From: Mucilaginibacter lacusdianchii
GTDB taxonomy: Bacteria > Bacteroidota > Bacteroidia > Sphingobacteriales > Sphingobacteriaceae
Length of the DNA stretch: 64,000 nt
Direction of reading: 5' to 3'
Assembly: GCF_009770985.1 (NCBI RefSeq)
Contig: NZ_WSRW01000002.1
Coordinates: forward strand, 682,001 to 746,000
The notes under the pieces were generated by a model, which saw nothing but the letters and a program-made list of their open reading frames with translations, was not told where the DNA came from and made no database searches. Each line of letters begins with the position of its first letter. Position 1 is the stretch's first letter. A program made the position numbers and the translations under genes. Shown here piece after piece: positions 46,836 to 56,400 of this stretch.

Positions 46836-48605
46836 ATGAAGCAACTTAAAAAACTAACTATGTTTTTTGGGCTCGCATTCGTTATGCAAGCCTGTAAAAA
46901 AGAAGAAGGTCTGTCGCCTACAAGTGAGGCTATGTCGCCTAGTTTGCCCGCAATGGCTAGTACAAACTCATCGTTCAACGCAGCTGACCCGTTTTTGGCC
47001 AATACCGAAGGATTTTTCACAAATGATAGCTGGCTGGTTGGCAACCTGAACATTGCATCGGCAAATACTACTGCAGCAGATAGTGGCAATAGCGCCACAA
47101 CGGTAGTTATCAATCCCACTCAGGTAATTAGTAAAGTATCACGGTATGTATTTGGCAACAACGCTAACGCCAATATGGGCTCTATAACTGAACCTACCAT
47201 GATTGGGCATGTGAAACGACTGGCACCGCGCATTATCCGTGTACCTGGCGGCAGCTTTTCAGATACTTACTTCTGGAACCTGGCACCCGATCAAAAGCCT
47301 AAAGATGTGCCCGATCAATTGTACGATCCAAATGGTAATATTATACCTGCTGGAGGTTACTGGTATGGCCGTAATACCCAAACCTGGACCTGTACTGTTG
47401 ACAACTATTACCAAATGCTGCAGCAAACCCGAAGCACAGGTGTAATTACCGTTAACTATGGCTATGCCCGCTATGGTCAAGGACCGCACCCCGTACAAAC
47501 TGCTGCCCATATGGCGGCCGACTGGGTGAGATATGATAATGGCCGTACCAAGTACTGGGAAGTGGGCAACGAATGCTTTGGCAATTGGGAAGCCGGTTAC
47601 ATGATTGATGTTTCGAAAAATCACGACGGACAGCCCAAGTTTATAACCGGGCAGCTTTACGGTCAGCATTTTCGTATTTTTGCCGATTCCATGCGAAAGG
47701 CTGCGGCCGAGATTGGCAGTACCATAAAAATTGGCGCGGTAATGATTGACCATCAATACACCGGCACCGAAGAAGTACCCAATTGGAACCAGGGTGTGTT
47801 AGCCACTGCAGGTAACTATCCCGACTTTTATGCGGTACACAATTACTATACGCCTTATGGCGAAAACTCTACCCCAACCACTATCTTAAATTCCGCATCC
47901 ACCGTAACAGGCGACATCATGAATTGGATAAAAACCTGTGTAGCCAATGCCGGTGTTACACAAAAGCCGGTTGCCCTTACCGAATGGAATATATTTGCAC
48001 AGGGTTCTAAGCAGATGATTTCTAACATATCGGGCCTGCACTCGGCCATTGTATTGGGCGAGTTGATTAAAAACCACTATGGTATGGCTTGCCGCTGGGA
48101 CTTGGGCAATAACAGCTCTTATGAAAGTAATGATATGGGCATGCTTAATGTTAAAGCCGCTAATACCGCTATAGACCCTAAATATAATCCACGTCCGGCT
48201 TTTTATTATATGTACTTTTTTCAGAAGTTTTTTGGTGACCGTATGGTTGCTTCGTCTGTACAGGGCAACGGCAATGTGGCAAGCTATGCTTCAACTTTTA
48301 CATCCGGGCAAGTGGGCGTTGTTTTAGCTAACAAGGGCAACACTGCTCAAACAGTAACAGTAAACATCAATAATTTTACTCCAGGCGCGCAGTTTTATTT
48401 TTACAGGTTAAAAGGTGGAAGTGATGATCCGGGCTTCTCTATTAAAGTGTACATTAATGGCTTTGGGCCTACCGGTAAAGAAGGCGGACCATTGAATTAC
48501 CCCTATATTAAACCTTATAGCGCGCCCACAAGTGGCGGCATCAAAGTTACGGTGCCTGCTTATGGTGCTGTTTATGCAGTGGTAAGCAAGCCCGGCATTA
48601 TCTAA
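46836..48605 (+). CDS. Lipoprotein glycoside hydrolase, alpha-L-arabinofuranosidase-like (GH51/clan A)
   Basis: The 589-residue lipoprotein has a lipobox cysteine at 20 ('MQACKKEE'). A short linker leads to a TIM barrel with 'IIRVPGGSFSDTYFWN' (133-148), acid/base Glu246 in 'YWEVGNECFG' and nucleophile Glu383 in 'VALTEWNIF', the GH-A pair as in GH51. A C-terminal beta-sandwich follows, with 'VGVVLANKGNTAQTVTVNIN' at about 495-515. The enzyme is probably surface-exposed and retaining, acting on arabinofuranosides or related sugars; GH5/GH30/GH39 relatives are possible. The extended Gly/Asn-rich C-terminus is not recognised. There are no adjacent SusCD genes. Confidence 0.75.
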   Translation: MKQLKKLTMFFGLAFVMQACKKEEGLSPTSEAMSPSLPAMASTNSSFNAADPFLANTEGFFTNDSWLVGNLNIASANTTAADSGNSATTVVINPTQVISKVSRYVFGNNANANMGSITEPTMIGHVKRLAPRIIRVPGGSFSDTYFWNLAPDQKPKDVPDQLYDPNGNIIPAGGYWYGRNTQTWTCTVDNYYQMLQQTRSTGVITVNYGYARYGQGPHPVQTAAHMAADWVRYDNGRTKYWEVGNECFGNWEAGYMIDVSKNHDGQPKFITGQLYGQHFRIFADSMRKAAAEIGSTIKIGAVMIDHQYTGTEEVPNWNQGVLATAGNYPDFYAVHNYYTPYGENSTPTTILNSASTVTGDIMNWIKTCVANAGVTQKPVALTEWNIFAQGSKQMISNISGLHSAIVLGELIKNHYGMACRWDLGNNSSYESNDMGMLNVKAANTAIDPKYNPRPAFYYMYFFQKFFGDRMVASSVQGNGNVASYASTFTSGQVGVVLANKGNTAQTVTVNINNFTPGAQFYFYRLKGGSDDPGFSIKVYINGFGPTGKEGGPLNYPYIKPYSAPTSGGIKVTVPAYGAVYAVVSKPGII

Positions 48606-48651
48606 AACAATAAAGCCTTATCATATAGAATTTGATGAGGCTTTATTGTTT
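48605..48651 (+). terminator. Hairpin terminator after GH51-like gene
   Basis: Arms 48605-48623 and 48633-48651 pair over 19 bp with one G-T wobble (AATAAAGCCT / AGGCTTTATT core), beginning at the stop codon. A T-rich TTTATTGTTTG right side supports intrinsic termination. Confidence 0.85.
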
Positions 48652-48713
48652 GCTAACTGGTTTCCTAAATTTTATTTACATTATTAAGTAATTTTGATGA
48701 AACACATTTAGCC

Positions 48714-49622
48714 ATGAATTTTACCCAGCACACACCATTAGATATTTTTTTAAATATCCTTTTTGAACGCTACCAGGCTAAGGTACCTGCTGTCAAAAAA
48801 ATTACGGCAGCCATGGTTGACCGAGGAGTAGTTGCCAGTCAAGATGAAATAGTGAATGATCATATCGCTTTCCGCACGCTGGGTGTGCCGCATTTAGGGA
48901 TAAAATCCTTTGAAAAGATATTTTTACATCATGGCTATCAAAAGCGTGATTACTACTATTTTGAAGGCAAAAAGCTGAACGCATATTGGTACGCTCCACC
49001 ATCAGAACAATATCCTCGAATATTTATGAGTGAGCTGGTGGTTGACCAACTATCGCCACAAGCCCAACAAATTATCAATGAATATACAGCCCACATTCAA
49101 GCCGACCCTGTGGATGCACTTGACCTAAATAATGGTGAGCAGATTGGAGAGTTTCTGCATCAATCATTATGGCCGCTACCCACCAAACAGCATTATCAAA
49201 CCTTATTGGATGAAAGCGAATATGCGGCGTGGGTTATTTATAACCGCTATTACTTAAACCATTACACCATTAGCGTACATGCCTTAAAAGAAGGCTTTAA
49301 TACAATAGCTGCTTTTGATGACTTGGTAGAATCGCTTGGTATTAAACTGAACAATGCAGGCGGTAAAATAAAAATCAGTGCCGATAAATTGTTATTGCAA
49401 AGCAGTACCATAGCCGAAATGCAGGAAGCCACCTTTGCCGGTGGCGATAGCATGAGCATAGCCGGCAGCTACGTAGAGTTTGCCGAGCGATTGGTATTAC
49501 CCGAATACCAGCATCTACCGGCCAGTGAAATCAACTCCATGCACCGCCGCGACGGTTTTGAAACCACTAATGCAGATAAGATCTTTGAGAGTACTTATAC
49601 CGGGCAAATAAAAAATAGTTAA
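48714..49622 (+). CDS. DUF1338-family protein (2-oxoadipate dioxygenase/decarboxylase-like)
   Basis: A 302-residue soluble protein of the DUF1338 family. Likely Fe(II) ligands by comparison with HglS-type enzymes are His50 ('VNDHIAFRTLG'), His183 ('LNHYTISVHALK') and Glu255 ('GSYVEFAERLV'). Characterised relatives turn 2-oxoadipate into 2-hydroxyglutarate in lysine breakdown, using O2. No lysine-catabolism gene is next to it, so the substrate here is an inference. It stands alone, with the downstream DUF5519 gene convergent (24 bp between stops). Confidence 0.85.
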   Translation: MNFTQHTPLDIFLNILFERYQAKVPAVKKITAAMVDRGVVASQDEIVNDHIAFRTLGVPHLGIKSFEKIFLHHGYQKRDYYYFEGKKLNAYWYAPPSEQYPRIFMSELVVDQLSPQAQQIINEYTAHIQADPVDALDLNNGEQIGEFLHQSLWPLPTKQHYQTLLDESEYAAWVIYNRYYLNHYTISVHALKEGFNTIAAFDDLVESLGIKLNNAGGKIKISADKLLLQSSTIAEMQEATFAGGDSMSIAGSYVEFAERLVLPEYQHLPASEINSMHRRDGFETTNADKIFESTYTGQIKNS

Positions 49623-49646
49623 GCGATGCTCTAGACTTTATAGTAA

Positions 49647-50075
49647 TTACTTCATATCTGATTGCATTACTTTTTCATAGCCAGCTTGCAGCAATTGAAT
49701 CGCATATTCTTTATCCTCAATAGTACTGATATAAAAACTTATCCAACCTGAATTTTTAAAAGAGTGATGATCCTGTATGCGTCCGTCCTGCATCCAACGT
49801 GCTTTAAGCTTACGGCTCAGCAGCATATCCAATAGGCCGTTGCTGTGGATATGACCTATTTCCTTACCTTCATAGTTAAACTGAATTCCGCCGTACTTAT
49901 GGGTGGTAACTGAAGTGTGAGGCCACTGCAGTAAGGTAGCTTCAATTTCGTCTACACAATCTAATATATTGGGTTTTGTGAGCAGGCTGTACAGCTTTAA
50001 TCCATTATCAAACAGAATTGCTAAACCTGGCACAAACTTCAAAAAGCCAAAGTACTTGATGATGAATAGAAACAT
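49647..50075 (-). CDS. DUF5519 (luciferase-domain) small protein
   Basis: A 142-residue protein with a hydrophobic N-terminus ('LFIIKYFGFLKFVPGLAILF') and a DUF5519-like domain: 'HKYGGIQFNYEGKEIGHIHS', 'RWMQDGRIQDHHSFKNSGWI', 'FYISTIEDKEYAIQLL'. The conserved His-rich segments resemble a ligand or metal site, but no reaction is known; the 'luciferase' label is historical. It is the last gene of a five-gene minus-strand cassette and starts 1 bp after the SRPBCC gene stop, implying coupled translation. Confidence 0.8.
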   Translation of the reverse strand: MFLFIIKYFGFLKFVPGLAILFDNGLKLYSLLTKPNILDCVDEIEATLLQWPHTSVTTHKYGGIQFNYEGKEIGHIHSNGLLDMLLSRKLKARWMQDGRIQDHHSFKNSGWISFYISTIEDKEYAIQLLQAGYEKVMQSDMK

Positions 50076-50076
50076 C

Positions 50077-50997
50077 TTATTTGCTTTCGCTTAACTCTTT
50101 AATGTGTTCCATTACGCGGATATGCACGTTGCGGGTGATACTTTTTGCCCAGGTATCATAATACCACGCCGGAAATACATATAAACGGTACCAGCTGTTA
50201 CCTATCAAGGTAGTGGTGTTATTGCCATTGTCTTTCAGTAAAAACTGGCCACGTAAAATATCAATATGCCCCATAATTTCTGGATCACGTGGCTGGTGCG
50301 TAATGTCAAAGGTAAGGTTACGGTTTACGTCATAGGTTACAATTTTTTCGTCGAACACGTATCCGTTACTAAAAATACATTTACGACCAGCACCTACATG
50401 GTAACCATCAACAGTTGCCTGTACCGGGCTAGGCATGCCGGCTTTAAACAACCAGTATTTATTTTTTTCTTCAATACGCTTAAAGGCCACCACATGCTGC
50501 CAAACCTGACTTACCGGCGCATTTATTTGCACTTCGTCAGCCACCATATTGTCATAACGGTGCGGCGTAGAGGCGTCAGCAAAAAACACTACTGCCATTA
50601 ACGATAGTATGCTAATATTTAAGGTTTGATTGTTCTTGTTAAACATAGATTTACCTATAAAAGCACCGGCAATAACCAATACCATCAAAAGTGGCGATAC
50701 GATAATTAAGCAAATCATCCCCTCGCCTAAAAAAATAAAGCTTAAAAGAATTGCTATAAAAGCATTCATGCAAGAATAACCTGTTAGCTTATTACTACTC
50801 AAATTGCTATCGCGCCAAAACCAGGCACTGATGATACCCATAAGTAAAGGGATGATAACAAACTCAGAGAAGACCAGCACACCAGCATTGTAGGTAAAGA
50901 TGTACTTTTCGGACAACTTGCTTAAACCAATAAGCGTGAAAGCAACCAGGTTGGCTACAAAAAAGCCGTTAAATTTTGGGGTGAAAAAAGATTTCAT
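50077..50997 (-). CDS. Membrane protein with SRPBCC (START-like) domain
   Basis: The 306-residue protein has four hydrophobic segments in the first ~160 residues, then an SRPBCC lipid-binding-type domain (about 165-300): 'EVQINAPVSQVWQHVVAFKR', 'GAGRKCIFSNGYVFDEKIVT' and 'LLKDNGNNTTTLIGNSWYRL'. Such domains hold hydrophobic ligands, for example quinones or lipids. It sits in a cassette with a TIGR01777 epimerase, often found with SRPBCC proteins, and a DCC thiol-redox protein. Function unknown; binding of a membrane-soluble cofactor or pigment is a reasonable inference. Confidence 0.85.
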   Translation of the reverse strand: MKSFFTPKFNGFFVANLVAFTLIGLSKLSEKYIFTYNAGVLVFSEFVIIPLLMGIISAWFWRDSNLSSNKLTGYSCMNAFIAILLSFIFLGEGMICLIIVSPLLMVLVIAGAFIGKSMFNKNNQTLNISILSLMAVVFFADASTPHRYDNMVADEVQINAPVSQVWQHVVAFKRIEEKNKYWLFKAGMPSPVQATVDGYHVGAGRKCIFSNGYVFDEKIVTYDVNRNLTFDITHQPRDPEIMGHIDILRGQFLLKDNGNNTTTLIGNSWYRLYVFPAWYYDTWAKSITRNVHIRVMEHIKELSESK

Positions 50998-51043
50998 GGA
51001 TAAGTGAGATTGAAATAAAATATGTAATTAAGGTCTAAGTTAT

Positions 51044-51970
51044 TTAAATGCGGATGCTGATGATATCTTTAATGGCATAATCAACTTTTGAGAAAAGGAA
51101 CTGATAACCGCTATCAAGCAGGTGCTTAGGTACCACCCAGCGGCTTTTTAATATCAGTTCTGTTTCTGTACCAATAAGCCGTGCACCAATGTTTAGCAAC
51201 CATGTGGGTGTTGGTATTCCAAATGGCACACCGTACGCTTGACGGAGAATTTTCATCAATTCGGCATTAGTAACCGCTTCGGGTGCTGTGCAGTTAACTA
51301 CACCATCTATTTCGGGGTGATTGAGTAGCCATTCCGTGCTGGTTGCCACATCCTGCTCATGTACCCATGATACATATTGTTTGCCATCGCCTTGTTTGCC
51401 ACCTAATCCACATTTTACTAAATTAAGTAATCGTGGATATACGCCATCTTTACGACCCAAAACAATACCCATACGTAAAGCTACTTTGCGGGTATGCGGT
51501 GCTTGACTTTCAAAAAATGCTTTTTCCCATTCGCGACATACATCAATAGAAAAACCATAACCTATCTGACCGGTCGCTTCATCCTGAGCAAAATCTTCGG
51601 CATGCCGGTAAATAGTTGCAGAGGTTACGTTGATCCACAATTTAGGTGGCTGTTGCAGCTTATTAACCACATTTCCTAAAAGTTGTGTAGGCTCTATGCG
51701 TGAAGCTATAATTTCTGCGCGGTTTTTGGCGGTATACCGGCAATTCACATTTTTACCGCACAGGTTAATCAGCATATCAGCGCCGTTTAAACTATTCATC
51801 CAGTCGCCCTCATTTTTGCCGTCCCATACCAGCGTAACAATATTGCCGTGCTGTGCTTTTGGAGTACGGCTCAATATCACAACTTCGCTTGCTAAAGGCG
51901 CATAATAAGCGGCTAACACCTGGCCTAGGTAACCGTTGCCACCAGCCAGTATAATCTTTTGATATTTCAT
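51044..51970 (-). CDS. TIGR01777-family NAD(P)-dependent epimerase
   Basis: A 308-residue SDR-superfamily protein with N-terminal Rossmann motif 'ILAGGNGYLGQVLAAYY', 'INLCGKNVNCRYTAKNRAEI' (TIGR01777 core, about 88-107), 'NVTSATIYRHAEDF' and 'FGIPTPTWLLNIGARLIG' leading into a DUF1731-like C-terminus. Members are related to SulA/YfcH; their substrate is unknown. It is cassette gene three in the direction of transcription, 11 bp after the DCC gene. Confidence 0.93.
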   Translation of the reverse strand: MKYQKIILAGGNGYLGQVLAAYYAPLASEVVILSRTPKAQHGNIVTLVWDGKNEGDWMNSLNGADMLINLCGKNVNCRYTAKNRAEIIASRIEPTQLLGNVVNKLQQPPKLWINVTSATIYRHAEDFAQDEATGQIGYGFSIDVCREWEKAFFESQAPHTRKVALRMGIVLGRKDGVYPRLLNLVKCGLGGKQGDGKQYVSWVHEQDVATSTEWLLNHPEIDGVVNCTAPEAVTNAELMKILRQAYGVPFGIPTPTWLLNIGARLIGTETELILKSRWVVPKHLLDSGYQFLFSKVDYAIKDIISIRI

Positions 51971-51981
51971 GATATGTAGGT

Positions 51982-52797
51982 TTAAATAAGAATGATAATA
52001 AGTATTGCTGCACGGTATAACGCCCAGCTAATCGTCATCGCCCAGCCCAGTTGCAATAAGCGGCTACGGCGAATGTGTTCTAAAAACATCAGTCCGGCTA
52101 CCAGCATAAAATAGCCGGCATATATGACAGGATGCTGCCCAAGGTAACCGGCTAAAAGCAAGCCAGGTAATAGTAGTAAAGACCCGCCAAAAGATATAGT
52201 CATCATGTTGCCTAAGTAGTTCCACATCTTTTCTTTATTGATGAGGTTGATGATATAACCTTGGAAAAAAATCTGTCCGCCGCAGATCAAGTACTCACGA
52301 TAGCTATTACCTACAGGCACAAGGCCTTGCAACAAGCCAGCATATTGGGTAAGTATAAAAGAGGTAACCAGCCAAGTAAACATTAAATAGGCAATACGGT
52401 AATGGCGTTTGAAACTGGGTTGAAGCTGAAACTGCTCTACTTGCGTTGCAGGAATGATAACCCGGCGATTGTAAGATATAAAAGCGTAAACCTTACTCAT
52501 TATCCATATAAAAGGCCCAAACGCAAATAGTGGCTTCCATACTGGCATAGCCATGCCTATTACTTTAAACAGACTATGTATGCCATACGTCACCTCTCCT
52601 GTCTGTTGATTAACCAGCGCAATTTCGTTTACGGCGCGTTGGCGGTCAACCATGGGGCAGGCATCGGCCGGTAAACTTTGATAAGCCATGCGGCCATCGC
52701 TCTCTAATACGCCGGCTTGAACCAATGTTTGCGTGTACATTTTGCACATTGGGCACTCGGCGTCAAAAAGGATGAGATAATTTTTAAGCTTGCTCAT
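51982..52797 (-). CDS. DCC-family thiol-disulfide protein fused to membrane domain
   Basis: A 271-residue protein. The N-terminal ~115 residues are a DCC (DUF393) thioredoxin-like domain with 'FDAECPMCKMYTQTL' (CPMC redox motif, about 10-24). After a hydrophobic stretch, the C-terminal half (about 125-271) has four to five TM segments. It may move electrons between thiols and a membrane-bound substrate. It lies first after the GbsR regulator, 55 bp downstream of its stop, with a small palindrome just upstream of the start. The fusion to a TM domain is common in this phylum, but its role is not known. Confidence 0.87.
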   Translation of the reverse strand: MSKLKNYLILFDAECPMCKMYTQTLVQAGVLESDGRMAYQSLPADACPMVDRQRAVNEIALVNQQTGEVTYGIHSLFKVIGMAMPVWKPLFAFGPFIWIMSKVYAFISYNRRVIIPATQVEQFQLQPSFKRHYRIAYLMFTWLVTSFILTQYAGLLQGLVPVGNSYREYLICGGQIFFQGYIINLINKEKMWNYLGNMMTISFGGSLLLLPGLLLAGYLGQHPVIYAGYFMLVAGLMFLEHIRRSRLLQLGWAMTISWALYRAAILIIILI

Positions 52798-52811
52798 TTT
52801 AATATTATTGA

Positions 52812-52824
52812 ATTTTCAGAAAAT
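52812..52824. promoter_or_regulatory. ATTTTC-A-GAAAAT palindrome upstream of DCC gene
   Basis: A perfect 6-bp inverted repeat with a one-base centre, 15 bp upstream of the DCC start. It shares design (TTTC-N-GAAA) with the larger palindrome in front of the GbsR gene, so may be a second operator for that regulator. AT-rich, so chance occurrence is possible. Confidence 0.4.
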
Positions 52825-52852
52825 ATTGAAAGTATAACTTAAATAAAAAAGC

Positions 52853-53359
52853 CTATTTAAAGACTTTTAAAATTGAGCCCCAAAACCAGCTTTCTTCTGC
52901 CTTGAGCATCGTTTCTAACGTGCGGTCAACATTTTTAGCCAGCTTATTAATATCGGTTATAGATTTATGAAACGTTGCGTATTCTGGGTTCTTGGCATCG
53001 CCTTTTACTTCGGTCAGCTCATTCAACACCTTCAGTACCGGATCAAGTTCGCGTTTGCGGCGTTCTTTAGCTACCTGGCGGGCAATGTTCCAGGTGTCCT
53101 TATCAGCAAAAAAGTATTCTTTGCGTTCGCCTGCACGGTGCTTTTTCTCCACCAGTCCCCAGCCCATCAAATCACGAAGCGTCATGTTGGCATTACCTCG
53201 CGATATGCTTAACTCGGCCATAATCTCCTCAGTGCTTAACTCGCCGGGCGTAATTAGCAACAGGGCATGCACCTGCGCCATCGTCCGGTTTATCCCCCAC
53301 TCCGATCCTAGCTTTCCCCAGGCTTCAATAAATTTTTGTTTGGCTTCAGGTAATTCCAT
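52853..53359 (-). CDS. GbsR/MarR-family transcriptional regulator
   Basis: ATG at 53359 gives 168 residues; an earlier Met two codons upstream is possible. It has a winged helix-turn-helix in the GbsR style: 'LSTEEIMAELSISRGNANMT' and 'LMGWGLVEKKHRAGERKEYF', then a helical C-terminal dimer region. GbsR-type proteins are repressors sensing small molecules or membrane state. It precedes the DCC, epimerase, SRPBCC and DUF5519 genes on the same strand and is likely to control them. A 9-bp palindrome lies about 30 bp upstream. Confidence 0.9.
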   Translation of the reverse strand: MELPEAKQKFIEAWGKLGSEWGINRTMAQVHALLLITPGELSTEEIMAELSISRGNANMTLRDLMGWGLVEKKHRAGERKEYFFADKDTWNIARQVAKERRKRELDPVLKVLNELTEVKGDAKNPEYATFHKSITDINKLAKNVDRTLETMLKAEESWFWGSILKVFK

Positions 53360-53389
53360 ATGCAAATATATACAACTTTATAAACTTTC

Positions 53390-53408
53390 AAAACTTTCTG
53401 AAAGTTTT
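53390..53408. promoter_or_regulatory. Palindromic operator upstream of GbsR/MarR gene
   Basis: AAAACTTTC-T-GAAAGTTTT is a perfect inverted repeat with 9-bp arms and a one-base centre. A further half-site AAACTTTC lies directly beside it. The position about 30 bp before the start suits autoregulation. Confidence 0.65.
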
Positions 53409-53467
53409 ATTAAATTGAAAATATATTATTTGCAATTATAGATTCTACCGGTTTTCATGCCTCACTT

Positions 53468-56400
53468 TTATAATAAAGGCAGTGTAAACCAGAATGTACT
53501 ACCTTTACCAACGGCACTTTCCACACCTATTTGTCCGTTATGCCGTTCAATAATAACAGAAGATATGTAAAGCCCCAAGCCCAAACCTGATATGTTGTGC
53601 ACGGTTTCTTCCACCCGGTAAAAACGATCAAAAAGGTACTGGATTTTATTTGGCGGTATACCTATGCCATAATCAGTAACTGATATTTTAATTTGATGGT
53701 CGTTTGTGGTTACCTTTACCACCACACTGTCGCCATCGGGTGAGTATTTAATAGCATTGCTAATCAAGTTATTCACTACCTGTTCCAGCCTGCTTTGGTC
53801 GCCGGTAATAATTGTATCTAAATCACCTTCAATTAAAATTGCATGTTGTGTGTCGGTGAAATGTCGGTGCTCTATATAGTCTTCCAACAAGTCTTTTATA
53901 GGGAAATCAGTTTTCGTAAGCTCCAGCTTACCCGCCTGTATTTTAGTAACATCCAGCAATTCGTTAACCAACTCAGTAAGTTTATCGGCTTGCCTATTGG
54001 CCTTGCCAACAAAACCGGTTAACCGATTATCGGTATTTGCCGATACCATTCTTTCCAGCAGTTGTAAATAACCTTTCATACTGGTTAGCGGCGTTTTCAG
54101 TTCATGGCTTGCAATGCTCATAAACTCGTCTTTTTTACGCATCAAGGCCTGCACCTCGGCAGTAGTATCTTGTGCTTGCTGCCGCGACAGTACCAGTTCA
54201 TGCACATCATGAGCCACGGCCATCATCCCGTTTACGTTGCCTTGCTGGTCATGCAAAGGTTCAACTGTTAATTTTATATATATAGTTTCGGGCGTACCAT
54301 AACGAATTAAATTTACTGGTGTTTCGTCCAGCACAAATCGCTCGTTGTAGGTGTATACCCTTTCCATAATCTGATCAAACCCTTGCCCTTCTAATTCGGG
54401 TATAGCTTCAAACAATGGTTTCCCCAAAGTTTCTTCGGCGCTTCGTCCCCAGTAACTCAGCATCATATCGTTAGCCACTTCAATCACATGTTGTGTACCA
54501 CGATAAACGGAAATAGCTACCGGCGCTTTTAAAAACAGGGCACGTAACATTTGCTCGGCTTGGTTACGGGCTTTGTTTATTTTTATTTGTGCCACAATTT
54601 TGGTAAGCAGCTCTTTGCCCGAAAAGGGTTTCACCAGATAGTCGTCGGCACCGGCCTCCAAGCCATCTATCCGTGCTTCTTCGCCGGCACGGGCAGATAA
54701 AAACACTACCGGCAAACGTGCTGTTATGGCATTATCCCTAATATGTTGAAGCAATTGTTTACCATCCATTACCGGCATCATAATGTCGCTTACAACCAGG
54801 TCGGGCATTTCTGTAGTTATCTTTTCTAATGCGTCGAGTCCGTTTACTGCTGTTTGAATAGTAAAGTATGGTGATAATAACCTGGTGATGTAAGCACGCA
54901 TATCGGCGTTATCATCCACAACTAATATGCGGGTGTCCTTATCTTCAGCAATAACGCTTTGCTCACTGTAATGACTTGTATAGCCTGTTGCTTCTGTAGT
55001 ACCAGCCATCTCATCATTAGTATCCAACAAACTGGAAGCTTCTTTGATAAATGCACCTTTCAACGTAGAAGAGTTGACCAATTTATCTGCACCGGATATT
55101 TGCGCTGCTGGCAGATGTGATTTTCCTAACGGTATTTTCACCGTAAATGTACTGCCTACTCCTTCAACACTTTCTACTGTAATTTCTCCGTGGTGCAGGT
55201 TAACCAGTTCATGCACCAGCGACAGGCCAATGCCCGTACCCTCGTGTGTACGACCGGCAGTATTTTCGATGCGGTGAAAGCGCTCAAACATATGCGGCAA
55301 CTCTTTGGCCGGAATACCAACACCAGTATCTATCACCTGCAATACGGCAAAGTTTTGCTGTTGCTTAAGCTCTACCTTAATGGAGCCTTGCAAGGTATAT
55401 TTAAAGGCATTGGATAAAAGGTTGAGCACAATCTTTTCCCACATCTGCCCGTCTACATAAACCGATGCATCCATAGGCGGACAATTAACCACCAGTTCCA
55501 TCTCAGCCTTTTCAATGATTGACCGGAAACTGCTGGCCAGATCGGCTGTAAGCGAAGCCAAATCAACCGGCTGGTATAAAGCTTGCACACGCCCGGCTTC
55601 TACCCGGCTATAATCCAGCAAGTTGTTTACCAGTTTTAACAACCGCAAGGTGTTGCGGTAAGTAGCATCTATATTTTCTTTAACACCGGGATTTTGCAAA
55701 TCCGGCTGACTTAATAGTTCCTCCAGCGGCCCTAGCATCAGGGTAAGCGGCGTTCTGAACTCGTGACTTACGTTATTAAAAAATGCTGTTTTGGAGCGGT
55801 CGATAGCAGCTAAGGCCTCGGCCCTTTTCTGCTCCTGTTCGTAAGCATATACGTTGGTAACTGCTGTATTGAAAGTACCACCCAACAACTCATAAAAATT
55901 CAGGTAGGCATCATCTAAAGCCCGGCGCGCACTTACTCCTGCTACCAAAAAGCCAAAAACACTATCCTGCCCCGAAATACGTACGGGTATCAAAACTGCG
56001 TTTATAGGCGTTTCGGGATAGGGTTCGCAATTAAATTCGCCGAAACGGGCTACCAAATCATCAACCACTACATTTTGTGCGGTTTCCAGAACTTTGTAGA
56101 ATGGCCAAACCGTTTCCTGGTCACTCGTATCAACCATTGTAGGCGCCATTATACTGTTAGCATCCAAGCCAGCGTTGCCTATTAGTGTTGCGGTTTGTTC
56201 ATCAGCATTAAACTGGTATAAAAGGATAAATGGCAAATCAAGAACATACTCAGAATATTTCTGAATGGTAATGCCTGCTATCTCGTGAACAGACTTAGCC
56301 TTACCAATAGCTGCACCTAAATCGCGTAGTGATTGCGTACGACGCGCGCTCAGCATCTTTTCGGTAGATTCGGTGATAGGATGGAATATACCGCCCACCT

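Noticed and set aside
47259..47756. 165-residue minus-strand frame inside the GH51-like gene
   Set aside because: Antisense to the catalytic barrel, with no domain or signal sequence.
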